Program-made: the position numbers and the translations under genes
NCBI GenBank assembly: GCA_026182355.1
Contig: JAPFBL010000581.1
Location: 1-64,000, forward strand
DNA: 64,000 nucleotides
Source of the DNA: Hermatobates lingyangjiaoensis
Taxonomy: Eukaryota; Arthropoda; Insecta; Hemiptera; Hermatobatidae
Direction: 5' to 3'
Notes under the pieces: generated by a model
Told to the model about the DNA's origin: nothing
Databases searched by the model: none
The model's input: only the letters and a program-made list of their open reading frames with translations
Shown: positions 11,213 through 21,119 of the stretch, piece by piece
Position numbering within the stretch: the stretch's first letter is position 1
Layout: every line of letters starts with the position of its first letter

Positions 11213-11534
11213 TTGAACTGTATTTGTCCATTTCGGATCGTATTTTCATCGAAAAATACCAAAAACGAAGAAAAGCACTACACAGAGAATGAGACACACT
11301 TACCAACTCAAATTTTTGGATGATCCGTCTTCAGGAGCCGGTGGTTGCCGGGACGGTTTCCTGCCGTTGTGTTTCCGGCGTGCTTGGTCGCCCTTTCTAC
11401 TTTCTCCTGAAGACGGATCATCCGAAAATTTGAGTTTGTAAGTGCGTCTCTTTCTCTGTGTGGTGCTTTTCTTCGTTTTTGAGGTGATTTGCGTCCAGTT
11501 TGGATCGTTTTTTTCGAATTTTGAGTGGAATATA
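11213..11534. mobile_element. PLE family I/J foldback
   Basis: The left outer end is a family J tail (GTCCATTTCGGATCG). The main body is an inverted pair of a family I variant with CTGAAGACGGATCATCC and GAAAATTTGAG in the right arm. The spacer is GC-rich. Stem I CTC/GAG is kept in the right arm. Confidence 0.75.
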
Positions 11535-11549
11535 TATATGTGTATGTGT

Positions 11550-11718
11550 GTGTTTCACATAAACACGTGAAATAATAATTGATGATCAAACGACAGTATT
11601 AAATGGAGAAAAAAAGACCAAAATCTTTCAAACGTAACAAACAGTCTTTATCAGAGTCAAAAACCCGACTCTGACAAAGACCGCTTGTTACGGTTGAGAG
11701 ATTTCAGTATTTCAGATA
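11550..11718. mobile_element. PLE family A foldback
   Basis: Inverted pair with an AAAACCCG centre. The left arm is more diverged than the right one, which still reads GACTCTGACAAAGACCGC. Confidence 0.8.
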
Positions 11719-11729
11719 TATATATATAT

Positions 11730-11898
11730 ATAATTAAAGTTACAGCTAGAGAACACAAGAAAAAGGACGAACACTCATGAATCTCGATTATTTCGGCGTC
11801 TTGCCGTCTTCAGGAGAGTAGAAAGAAAGAAAATAAAATAAAAGGAGAAAGAATGAAGGAACGGAGACGTAAATGCGTCCACTGGCCGATGTAAACTC

Positions 11899-11900
<2 letters not shown>
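11730..11900 (-). mobile_element. PLE family L end
   Basis: Minus-strand copy with the best formed hammerhead-like core of the window. The part upstream of the core carries GTGGACGCATTTACGTC, then a pyrimidine-rich stretch; the tail ends at a TA tract. Confidence 0.7.
11783..11816 (-). ncRNA. Hammerhead-like motif, family L
   Basis: On the minus strand: CTC, CTGAAGA, stem II GGC-AAGAC-GCC with one extra C before it, GAAA, TAATC, GAG. CTC/GAG gives stem I, A15.1 can pair with the U before the final C, and C is the favoured cleavage base. All invariant core bases of a hammerhead ribozyme are present (position 7 is free). Stem III is only about one base pair, as in PLE hammerheads, which act best as dimers. 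Activity is inferred, not shown. Confidence 0.55.
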
Positions 11901-11930
<30 letters not shown>

Positions 11931-11935
11931 TATCG
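11901..11935. repeat. (TA)n microsatellite
   Basis: TA repeat at the inner boundary of the family L copy. Confidence 0.9.
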
Positions 11936-13102
11936 TGTATGCTTACCTGATTGCGTGATTACCTGTTTACGTGCGCATGTCCATGTGCTATATTCAAGGG
12001 AGACTTGTTCATTAAACATTATAAAATATAATAACAGTTAATATCTGACATAAAATAAGAATGATGATTGAAAAAAAATAATAATTTGTTTGAAGGTAAC
12101 CGTTGTATGGTTTTTGAAAGGTTTAGTGATAGGTTACATTAGTTAAGGGCAGTTTCGCATTTTGGAATGATGTAGGAATATTTATATTTGGAAACCACAC
12201 AATTAACTAAGAGTGAAATGAAAAACCTTTTTAACCTTATACCTTTCAAACTCACTGATAAAAGGTTTAATCTTTTGAGCTATCTTGAGATCAGGAGGTT
12301 TTTTTGTGATGCATGCATTGAATAGGATTGGTTCAAATTTCAAAGACGTTTTTTATCTACATCTTTATGTTTAAAAGCCATAAACTGGTTAGTACCGTTT
12401 GAATAAACTAACTTTATCATGAAGTAATATATCTCTACGCATTAGTTAATTAGAATACGTATATTATAAAACTATATCTGCTCTTCTTACCCAGATGAAA
12501 CCATATTCAGTCAGAGATTTAGTTGTATCTCTGAGCTTTCTTTTTAACTAGTTTCGTATTCATAGATCTCGGTATCTTTTCCTATAACCCTTTATAGAAG
12601 TGTGTAATATTTTTGGTATTTTTAGTTATACTTTTTTATCATAAGATATATATACTTAGGGATACAATGACTGTTTAGTTCAACATTGAGGAATTTGTTT
12701 TGGACTGGTTTAAAGCCTAATCGTCAGATTAACAAAACTAGAGTTTGTAGACAGCTATGTGATTCTCTTATTTATGTGAACAATTCTCTGATTAGTTTAA
12801 ACTATTTTAGCTTCCGCAGTCTTCTAGAGCTCTCCCTCAGGCGCTTGTTTCATATTAGTCTTTTTGTTTCAAAAAGATCAGTAGGAACCCATGATTGTTT
12901 CGCTGCTTGAAATAATTGGGGAAACAAAAACTCCCGCTAGGTTTTTTTTGTTCCTACTTTCTCATGACAGTTGAATAAACATTAGAAACTATAATTGTAG
13001 TTCTTTAATTGTTTATTTCTGAAAGTTTTTTTATCTGTTTGTAAATTGTGTTTGAACGAGCAATATATATTGATATAGCTTCTCGACCACTGATATTTCA
13101 AA
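11936..13102. other. AT-rich interval without recognisable gene
   Basis: No member of the repeat families and no credible coding frame; short open frames are of random composition. Confidence 0.55.
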
Positions 13103-13280
13103 TTCACACAAGGGGTTCTTGAGGATTTTGGTCATAAAACATACAACTCCTGATTATAAGCCGACGTTTCGCCAAAAGTTTTTGGCATTTTCAAGGCTAA
13201 AAAACAATTTATTAACGACATAAGTAAAGCAAGACAAATACATCACCGGACACCACCCAACAGAAAACAAACAACACAAA
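13103..13280 (-). mobile_element. PLE family D end
   Basis: Minus-strand copy: GCC, TTGAAAA, TGCC...GGC hairpin, GAAACGTC, GGC, followed by TTATAATCAGGAGTTGTATG and a tail ending in AAGAACCCCTTGTGTG. A second copy with the same extent, about 85% alike by eye, lies at 41503. Confidence 0.75.
13160..13197 (-). ncRNA. Hammerhead-like motif, family D
   Basis: Stem I GCC/GGC and stem II GCCAAAA/TTTTGGC are perfect, and the 3' box GAAACGTC has the preferred C at the cleavage position. The first box is TTGAAAA rather than CTGANGA, so the core is degenerate. Confidence 0.45.
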
Positions 13281-13720
13281 CAAAAATTTTTTAACAAGAG
13301 AACAACAAAAGGATCATAAAATACCTAGTGTTATTATTATTATTATTTAAAAACAGACATTTGTTGTTTAAACTGAATTACTTGTTATTAATTATTCAAA
13401 ACATCAAAAAACCCGATTTTCAAACAGCAAAACAACACACAGACAGTAACAAACACAGAAAATTACAAAAAAAATGAAAAAAAGAGTCAACAATTAAAAG
13501 AAATTAAGGGAAAAAAACAAAAAACAAAAACTTTACAAACATTATTACCTTGATTTAGAAGAAATACCATTTACCAGTCCATGCTTATGTCTGGCTGCAT
13601 CATAACAGATACACATATACAGGAAGGTTATATAACCTTAAAAACGGAAAACAAGCTACTCCCCTAATGTCAACATGAAAAACAGTTCAATAGAAACTAT
13701 TGAAGGAGATTGGAATAAAT

Positions 13721-13925
13721 TAAACTAAGACTTGATATATCAGATCTCTTATTACAGACAGTTGGTGTGTTCATAATGTTTACCATTTCTTTTAAATGTC
13801 TCTTTTTTGTGTGCTTTTCGCTTTTGTATTTTTCTTTTAAAGAGACATTTAAAAGAAATGATAAACATTATGAACACACCAACTGCCTATAATAAGAGAT
13901 CTTATATATCAAGTCTTAGTTTTAA
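13721..13925. repeat. Long hairpin, about 90-bp arms
   Basis: Arms 13721-13812 and 13836-13925 are near-perfect reverse complements (for example GACATTTAAAAGAAATG and TTATGAACACACCAACTG) around a loop of about 25 nt. No PLE core is visible. A second small hairpin, ACGTGTTCAAAAACACGT, follows near 13945. Confidence 0.8.
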
Positions 13926-14194
13926 TTAAACTAAGTTTATTTAAACGTGTTCAAAAACACGTTCGATTTTGAAGATGCAACTATAATAAAAAAAGAAAAA
14001 GATGAGGAAAGAAGGAAGACACTTGAGATGTTATATATTAAAAAGGATCTAAGTTCGATTAATCACAGAAGTGATATTACTAATTTAAGTAATATTTATT
14101 CTGGAGTGTTGTGTTGAGTTTTAGTGAAATTTGATTTATTTAGTTCCCTTGAGGGAACAGTGTTGAGGTTATTTGTAATGTTATCTTATTAGTC

Positions 14195-14507
14195 TAGTTG
14201 AAGGTTTTGTCCGGTTAACATTGTTGTTCCTTTAAATAATGTAAAATTCATTTTCATAGTTAAAAAATTCTTACTTCTGTAAGTAATATTGTTTTATGTA
14301 TCTCTGAAATATTCTGCTTGTAATATTCATAAGTTGTAACAATCTATTTTCATATTGTGTATATGTTTGATGTTGATATGTGATTTCTTATTATCCTTTG
14401 TTTGTAGGCCTATCAAAAAGGTTTTAAATAAAACCGAAACGTTGACAACGAGAGTTTCATTTTTTATCCTGGAAAATTGACCGAACCCCGATTAGAGAAC
14501 ACACCTA
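14195..14507 (+). mobile_element. PLE family B copy, long form
   Basis: Carries the upstream B sequence (GGTTTTGTCCGGTTAACATTG), an interruption of about 130 bp, and then the core with GAAACGTTGAC and the CGAACCCCGATTAGAG tail. The interruption separates GAATTTTTTAAC-type sequence from AAAAAGGTTTTAAATAAAACC and may be a later insertion. Confidence 0.7.
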
Positions 14508-14512
14508 TATAT

Positions 14513-14826
14513 ATAACTTTAAATTACATATAGCACGAAAGAAACAGGAATAAAAACACTCTTACTGAATTCTCTTACATATTTCGAACTGATGTTCGTT
14601 ATCACGAGGAGACTAGAAAAGAGGACTCAGTAATTGAGATCTCCCCACGTCCAAGGACGGAGCGTGATTCGTGCTTACTGAATTCTCAATATTTTGAACT
14701 GCTGTTAGTTATCAGGAGTAGACTAGAAGAGTGGACGAAGTGAGAGAGATCACCCCACGTCGAAGGACGGAGCGAGAATTAGGCTTTTTATTACTTTTTC
14801 TGTGTCGTGCTTTGTGTAATTTAAAG
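14513..14826. mobile_element. PLE family G cluster
   Basis: Two minus-strand G copies stand in tandem, each with AATATTTTGAACTG- or ATATTTCGAACTG-type core followed by CCCCACGT, and a short plus-strand tail (TGTGTCGTGCTTTGTGTAAT) closes the cluster as an inverted repeat. Confidence 0.7.
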
Positions 14827-14949
14827 ATTTATAGTCCATGTGGTCCCTTTATTCAATTTAGCATATATATACAAATATATATATCCAACGGCTTCCCTTG
14901 GCTTCCTCAGTACCGTGTCCTCAATCTTCAGTAAGGTTGATGTATATGG

Positions 14950-14954
<5 letters not shown>

Positions 14955-15012
<58 letters not shown>
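14955..15012. repeat. (TA)n microsatellite, interrupted
   Basis: TA repeat at the left end of the truncated PLE copy. Confidence 0.9.
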
Positions 15013-15568
15013 GCTCTTCACACCTCCTGATGACGACGATGGTCGAAATATCGATGTGAGTTATGTCTGTGTCTTTCTGTGTGTTTCCTTCGTTTTGAAT
15101 TTATTTTATTTTAAAAAAGTCCGCTGGACCGTCTTCTCGGGTTACTTTAAGAGCTTCAGAGGAGGCAATTATCTGTCTTCTCAAAGCTCGCTCTTCTCCT
15201 GGCCTTAACTTGTACCGTTAATGTAATTATTTTTTATTTTATTTTCTTTATTATTATTTTTATTTTTTATTTTACTTTTTTATTTATTTTTTTTTTAATT
15301 TGTTCATTGCTTCATTTACTATTCTTCTCCTACTGTTATTTTTATTTGCTTTTATTTGTTCTTTTTAGTTATTTTTCTCTCTGTAGTTAGTAGCTTACCC
15401 AGGGCGGCCGGCAGAGTGCGTGCGTGTTCGTTTGCATTCGGCCTACCACTCAGTTAGCTTCAGCTACTCAAAGGGACTACTTCTACCCGATGACCACGAC
15501 TGTCGAAATATCGTTGTGAGTCTTTTGTGTGTGTCTTTATTTGTTTTTTCTCTTTCATGTGTTAACTA

Positions 15569-15570
<2 letters not shown>
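15010..15570 (+). mobile_element. 5'-truncated PLE copy flanked by K-type ends
   Basis: Order on the plus strand: K-type hammerhead-like core and tail (15010-15137), the last codons of a GIY-YIG reading frame (15131-15221), a T-rich 3' region, then a second K-like core (CGATGA, GAC/GTC stem, GAAATATCG, GAG) near 15490-15522 and a tail into (TA)n. A terminal unit on both sides of a shortened body matches the pseudo-LTR structure known for Penelope-like elements. Confidence 0.75.
15131..15221 (+). pseudogene. PLE GIY-YIG C-terminal fragment
   Basis: The frame reads VTLRASEEAIICLLKARSSP then GLNLYR and a TAA stop. The Glu of SEEA is at the place of the catalytic glutamate of GIY-YIG nucleases, and GLNLNR-stop is the shared end of the four related fragments in this window (26187, 41312, 46395, 62422). 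Everything upstream of the last 25-30 codons is lost, so it is a dead fragment. The join to the K tail is direct. Confidence 0.75.

Positions 15571-15612
<42 letters not shown>
15567..15612. repeat. (TA)n microsatellite
   Basis: TA repeat between the PLE copy and a family A copy. Confidence 0.95.
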
Positions 15613-15615
<3 letters not shown>

Positions 15616-15748
15616 CAAACCAAAATATATTTTGACTCTGACGAAGACCGCTTGTTACGGTTGAAAGATCTTAGTCTTGTTTTCCCATTTTCTTATTGTG
15701 GTTTGATCATTGATTGTTATTTCACGTGTTTATGTGAAAACTTTATAT
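15612..15748 (+). mobile_element. PLE family A end, well preserved
   Basis: Close to the family consensus from the core to the outer tail. A minus-strand stub (GATCAAACCA) at the left shows it was a foldback whose left arm was mostly deleted. Confidence 0.85.
15634..15676 (+). ncRNA. Hammerhead-like motif, family A
   Basis: GACT and AGTC form a 4-bp stem I. CTGACGA is a legal first box (position 7 free). Stem II is ACCG/CGGT with a CTTGTTA loop and three unpaired bases (AG on one side, T on the other). GAAA follows, then GATCTT, in which A15.1 can pair with the U before the final U. The extra bases at the base of stem II and U at the cleavage position are unusual, so activity is uncertain. 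Confidence 0.45.
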
Positions 15749-15759
15749 ATATATGTGTG

Positions 15760-15813
15760 TGTTTCTTCACAAGTTTGTGTCAAGGAAGGACTCCTACCAA
15801 AAAATTTACGAAT
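15760..15813 (+). pseudogene. PLE N-terminal coding stub
   Basis: The frame reads QVCVKEGLLPKNLRI and then dissolves into the (TA)n tract. This is the C[LIV]xEGLLPK signature that also ends the N-terminal fragments at 35812, 44629, 46703 and 61205. Only this last piece of the N-terminal region is present. Confidence 0.6.
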
Positions 15814-15849
15814 ATATATATATATGTATATATATAATATAAGAAGACA

Positions 15850-16901
15850 GCAATTCTTTACGTAAGCATATTTCATTTAGATGAACAAAATCCTATGCTT
15901 TAACGACCTTAAAGCTGGTCTGCTCCAATATTCTAACAACTCTACGGTGGTCTGGTGTTAAATGTTATGTAAAAATTGTATGTGTGTGTGTGGTGCGAAT
16001 ATATATATGTATGTGAGTACCTCAGAAAATCATCACTGGTACTTTGTTTTTTAGTAAATAACATAATCGTTTTTTTTTAGGATTTTTACCATTCAACGAA
16101 TTTGAAAGATTTAGAATAGCAGCTTTACTAAACAGCTGTTGAAAAATAATATAAATAGATTATGTAAATCGGTTTAATTACCGAGATCATGATAGCAAAA
16201 TATAACTAAACACTGTTAAGAAGCTGTAAAATTGAACAGGTGTTTAATGTGTTTGATTGGTTGATTGATACATACCGTTTATGAATTTTAAAAGCTTATG
16301 ACTTATTGTGCAAATTGTAAGTCATTGCTTCTATGAAACATAGCAATTTACCTGTTAATTGACAAGCTGTTTGCCTTTAGGTGTTCTATTTGGCTTTAGG
16401 ACAGCCAGGCAGACTCGCTGTCTCGCATATTCAAAACTGTAACATGAATTCTTATCTCCTTCCAGTCTCAACGCAGTTATATTTATCTCTTAGACGCGAC
16501 ATTTCATCATTCAAGTCTACTCTGGCTCAAATCGCCTAAAATTGACTTAAATACATCCAACCGTTTAGACACGATGGATATCATCAGTTCAATTGTTCTT
16601 CAATTTTCTTCAAGGTCATACGTACCCGGCATCTATTGTTATATTGGCAACTATCAACTTGTTTCTAAATATAGCACTCGCTATACACGGTATATATAGC
16701 CTTGTTTCATCATATACGAGATAAACAACGCCATCAAAAGATAATTAAAGCCTATTGATTTAACGCTTTTCTCTCTGAGAATGGTCCTATTATATTCTTA
16801 AAATGCAGAATAAAACTCATTTACGTTCAAAAGTATATCACATTTGAAAAAAATACCCTTTTTCCGTAAAACATGAATTTCTTAAATATGAAATGATAAA
16901 T

Positions 16902-16929
<28 letters not shown>
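15850..16929. other. AT-rich interval without recognisable gene
   Basis: No member of the repeat families. Composition between 16380 and 16660 is more even, but no frame stays open. Confidence 0.5.
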
Positions 16930-16932
<3 letters not shown>

Positions 16933-17060
16933 CGAATATATAAAAACCGAAACGTCGGCATTGAGAGTTTGATTTTGATCCTGGAAAATTGACCGAATCC
17001 CGATTACATTATACACCTATTATATCCAACGGTTGATATATTATTGAATTTATTTTATAT
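16930..17060 (+). mobile_element. PLE family B end, 5'-truncated
   Basis: Begins inside stem II (AAAACCGAAACGTCGGC) and continues through ATCCTGGAAAATTGACCG to CAACGGTTGATATATTATTG. Here the 3' box is CGTC, with C at the cleavage base, unlike CGTT in the other B copies. Confidence 0.7.
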
Positions 17061-17077
17061 ATATATATATATATAAA

Positions 17078-17200
17078 AAGATTTCACATAAACACGTGAA
17101 ACAACAATCAATGATCAAACCACAATAAGAAATGGGAAAACAAGACTAAGATCTTTCAACCGTAACAAGTGGTCTTCGTCAGAGTCAAAAACCCAACTGG
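17078..17200 (-). mobile_element. PLE family A end
   Basis: Minus-strand solo copy with intact tail and core, ending after GGGTTTTTGACTC. TA tracts flank it. Confidence 0.8.
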
Positions 17201-17255
17201 ATATATTTCGATATATATATATATATATATATCATTATGTCCTTTTCTTGACCAA

Positions 17256-17745
17256 CTGTCCATATATTTTTTGAGATTTATTGAAGGTTTTTGGTCTAAT
17301 ATTCAAAAACTTCGTTGCCAACGTTTCGATATATATTTATATCACTTCAGGGCTAAAAAATGCAACCTCCACACACTTGCTCTGTTTTGTAGCCTGAGTA
17401 ACTTTTCCATTCAGTGACCCTAGTATAAGGACACAATACAAATGAAAAGGAGAAAACATAACAAACAACAATAAACATACTTCCCAGGTAAACAAATTTA
17501 TATCTTTGTATTTTCTAAACATTGTTAAAACAAACTTAAATATAAAAATCTATAGTTTTTCCATTATAATTTTTCAATTTTTGTTGACCATGTACATAAT
17601 AGCAAACAATAGACCAGTTTTGTTGAAATAAGTGTGCTAAATGTAACAATGTTTTTAGCCCTGAAGATGATATAAATATATATCGAAACGTTGGCAACGA
17701 AGTTTTTTGAATATTAGACCAAAAACCCTCAATAAATCTCAAAAT
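17256..17745. mobile_element. PLE family E inverted pair
   Basis: Left copy (minus, about 17256-17360) and right copy (plus, about 17645-17745) are near-identical and diverge towards the middle, leaving a spacer of about 280 bp. Each has GCC, CTGAAGA or CTGAAGT, a TGATATA...TATATC hairpin, GAAACGTT, GGC. Confidence 0.8.
17658..17695 (+). ncRNA. Hammerhead-like motif, family E
   Basis: GCC/GGC stem I, perfect CTGAAGA box, stem II GATATA/TATATC, GAAA, then CGTT. All first-box bases are right. The cleavage base would be U, which is permitted but slow in natural hammerheads. Confidence 0.5.
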
Positions 17746-17759
17746 ATATATATATAATG

Positions 17760-18485
17760 AAATAAAAGCTTCTATATCGAAATTAATTCAAGACTATCAA
17801 ATTATCTTTAAAAAAAACGAATAATATGAATTATGGTTAAGTACATTACATTTGTTTACACTCCCAATCATTAATGGTAATACTTAAATTTTATTATCTT
17901 ATATAACTGTTAGCCAAATATGGATGTAATTATTCTCTCTTAACAGATAACGTAAGTCAATATAAAGAACATACATTTGGAATAAACGATTGTTAATGTA
18001 CCTGACATTGAATCAATTATTGCAGCCCAGTGAAAAAAAAAGTCAATTTGAAATAATAATCCAGTAAGATAAAAGTTATCAGAATTGAATTAAATTAGTC
18101 TTAAATCGTTCCATTGATAGTAATTTATAATTGGTTATAAAGGAATATATATATTTCTTTTTTTTTTTTGGATAATTATCTGGTGTGAAAATAGTTCATG
18201 ATGTGTGGAAAAAGTAAAAAGACAGAAATGAGAAATATGTAGTCATAAAAATATGCAAGCATTTGTGCTTTTTTAAATTTTAATTAAAATGTTATTGATA
18301 AATAAAGAAGATTAATTCAACGATAATATGTAGACACAAGTGTAAAGCTGGAAGACACCATAATATTGTAGCAAATAAAATAATTTTAATATTGAGAGCG
18401 ATAATGTTAATATTAGTCTCCTAGAGAATGATAACATCGGCCGTTTACAGTCTTTTTGTTTGATCGGTGATTTTACAGATTTTAC
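17760..18485. other. AT-rich interval without recognisable gene
   Basis: No supported feature. Confidence 0.55.
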
Positions 18486-18707
18486 ATTGGGAGTCTTAAA
18501 ATTTTGCTTAACTCAAGTGCATTTCGAGTAGGAATCTTTAACGAGTACCGGACATCGTATAGGCTCGGGACTAACGGCTTAACGTCCTCTCCGAGGAACA
18601 ACGTACTCACATTTATTCATCTTCAGTGTGAATAAATCGAGGGCCAAGTGGGAATCGAACCCTGGACTACCAGCCCAGAGGCGAGTATTAAAGCACTCAG
18701 CTAACCT
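18486..18707 (-). mobile_element. tRNA-derived SINE
   Basis: Minus-strand copy with head motifs GGTTCGATTCCCACTT (B-box) and TTAGCTGAGTGCTTTAA (A-box region), body as at 4921. Its 5' end is fused directly to the end of a pogo-like element. Confidence 0.8.
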
Positions 18708-18790
18708 GAAAATTGCTTTGAGATACGAGTAAATTGACATACGAGCAAGGTTACGGAACGAATTAAACTCGTATCCCCGAGGTACCACTG
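18708..18790. mobile_element. pogo/Tigger-like terminal fragment
   Basis: Ends in CGAGGTACCACTG followed by TA, and contains AAACTCGTATCCC and repeated ATACGAG motifs. It is the same end as that of the 825-bp element at 51708-52532. Only about 80 bp is present, so it is a fragment or one side of a MITE split by the SINE. Confidence 0.75.
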
Positions 18791-19199
18791 TATCTGGAAA
18801 ACTTCAAAATTTTCATCTTTACTTTTTTTTTTGATTCCGGTACAATCAGGAACATCTGTGATAAATTTATAGATATCTCCTAATCATCTGCATTAATAAT
18901 CTGCAGATTAATTATCTGCACTGATCTGAAGATATTTAAAACTGTAAATAAAGTCATGTCTTGAAGATACCTGGGCTAGTTATTTGAATAGTCTGATCCA
19001 AGTGATTTAAAGCTTAACATTGTTGAATGCCACATTATTACCTATTTGAAATGGACATACCATCTTCAAACTCAGGTTGATCAGATCATAAAGGTTGTTT
19101 CATGATAGAAGGTGATAATCCGAAGATTGAACAGTTTATTTTGATTCTTCTATCAAAATTAAGAGTTAATATAAAAGATATTATTATACAAGCATTAAA

Positions 19200-19394
19200 A
19201 TTTATTCATCTTCCGTGTGAATAAATCGAGGGCCAAGTGGGAATCGAACCCTGGACTACCAGCCCAGAGGCGAGTATTAAAGCACTCAGCTGACCTGAAA
19301 ATTGCTTTGAGATACGAGTAAATTGACATACGAGCAAGGTTATGGAACGAATTAAACTCGTATCCCCAAGGTATCTGTATCTGTAAAACTTCAA
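19200..19394. repeat. Direct duplicate of the SINE-pogo junction
   Basis: This 195-bp segment repeats 18611-18808 with only a handful of differences, including the SINE head, the exact SINE-pogo junction (ACCTGAAAATTGC) and about 15 bp beyond the pogo end (TCTGTAAAACTTCAAA). The two copies are about 590 bp apart. The SINE body beyond ATTTATTCATC was not duplicated. Confidence 0.85.
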
Positions 19395-19429
19395 ATCTTT
19401 GTGATAAGTATATAATAATAAACACTTTT

Positions 19430-19575
19430 TCAATATGAGATGTGAAACTTATTATTGTAGGATAAAAACTAATGAAATAGTCTCCACTCTAAAAATTTAA
19501 TAGTATAAACAACGCGTTTCGAACACATAGTGTTCTTCTTCAGGCATTAACAAAAAGAATGTACAATGTCATCAG
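19430..19575 (-). mobile_element. PLE family F end
   Basis: Minus strand: CTGAAGAAGAACACTATGTG then TTCGAAACGCGTTGTTTAT, then ATTAAATTTTTAGAGTGG and a tail with TTTTTATCCTACAA. Stem II GAACAC/GTGTTC is good; a complementary stem I is not evident. Confidence 0.7.
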
Positions 19576-20689
19576 TCTGTATGTTAGTTACATAGATATA
19601 TCATACTAGTCTGTTTAAAATTATTACTCTCCTTGGTACTCTTTATAACTTTTGGCTGGACGGGTTACAAAATTCCTATTCGTTATATACGTACGACACA
19701 AATTCTTGAGTTTTTTTTTATCTGGTCTTACTATACACACCGTCCTACCTCCATCAACTAAAAAAAGTTAATTATTTCTCATACATCTGGAAATTATTGA
19801 AGTTTAGTACAAGAAAATAATCTATACTCCGCCTATAAATTAATCAGTTCCATAATAGATTCTCATGAATTACTAAATAAAATTGATATTAAGTTCCCTC
19901 CTACAATTAGCATCAGCCAATACGACTCTATGAAATTATTCATAGCCACCTCTTACCCTCAATGAAACACTCAGATAAGGGGGAAAACTGTCAATTTCGA
20001 TTTCTATTTGTCATATTGTTAAAAAGATAGTTATTAACTAAACTGTTTAATTTTACTCATTTTTAAATGTTTTCTTGTTTAAATGTTTGATGATAATCTT
20101 CCAATTTAACATAAAATGATTATATTGCGTATGGATAGGTATTTTTTTATTTATTTATATAATAAATACTTCTAAATTTGTTTGTCAAATTAAGTTTACA
20201 ATTTCTTTGCAATATTTACATTTTTTAATGTAATGGTTTTCCATGTTTTATAATTAAATAAATAAATGTATCAATTTTTTTTTTCATATTAGTAAGATTT
20301 TAACCATGAGTCAAGTATGTTTTAGTAGTTAGTGTACTCTATACTAGGATGAATCTTGTAGATTGAACCCATAAAATGAGTATTTTATGGGTTCAATCGA
20401 ATAATCGAATAAACGAATAAACCTTGTTTTCGTTTATTTGAGGAGATGAGAATTACCTGAACTTCTGAATGAAGATGTAAACATGTTCTTTCAATCATTT
20501 GGACTGTTGGTTACCTTGATATCTCAAGTCTAATAAATTTGAGCAAACATTTTAGGGACTTAATATAAAGTCAACTGTACTTTGTAATATATTTGGAGGT
20601 TAGAAATGTGAATAAGAGTTCCAAATTTGCATAAGATTCCATTTAAAATTGGCTAAACTTTTAGAAAAATATAATTATTTCTGTCTTTG
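19576..20689. other. AT-rich interval without recognisable gene
   Basis: Only feature noted is a perfect short hairpin at 20361-20399 (17-bp arms with GATTGAACCCATAAAAT). Confidence 0.6.
20361..20399. repeat. Perfect 17-bp-arm hairpin
   Basis: GATTGAACCCATAAAAT, a GAGT loop, and the exact complement. No T run follows, and it is not near any gene. Confidence 0.8.
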
Positions 20690-20990
20690 TGATAAGAATA
20701 TAATAATGAACACTTTTTCAATATGAGATGTGAAACTTATGTTTGTAGGATAAAAAGCTAATGAAACAGTCTCCCACATATAGAAATTTAATAGTATAAA
20801 CAACGCGTTTCGAACACATAGTATTCTACTTCAGGCATTGACCCAAAAAAAATTTACAATTTCATCAGAATTTTTTTTTTAGATAATGCCTGAAAAAGAA
20901 CACTACGTGCTCGAAACGCGTTGTTTATACTATTAAATTTCTATAAGTGGAGACTATTTCATTAGCTTTTTATCCTACAAGGAGTAAATA
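20690..20990. mobile_element. PLE family F foldback
   Basis: Inverted pair centred near 20875. Each arm has GAACACTA...TCGAAACGCGTTG with the TTTTTATCCTACAA tail. The right copy continues into AGTAAATACCAC, a flank also seen after the F copy at 59352. Confidence 0.8.
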
Positions 20991-21119
20991 CCACATAATA
21001 ACTGATTGCACTACCTTAGAAACTTATTTTTGTTTAATTTTGTTCCTTTTTAACCTCGATAAATTTTCATTACTTCTGAAATCTGTTATAGTGTGGTATT
21101 TACCCATGTTCACACTATA

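Noticed and set aside
14821..15021. Open frames rich in alternating Ile and Tyr, here and at many other places
   Set aside because: They are translations of (TA)n repeats and carry no coding information.
18579..19433. Open frames repeated in two places encoding similar peptides
   Set aside because: They lie in the duplicated SINE-pogo junction and read across the tRNA-like head.
19430..19575. Functional hammerhead in family F
   Set aside because: The boxes and stem II are present, but I could not find a complementary stem I, so I list it only as a related end.
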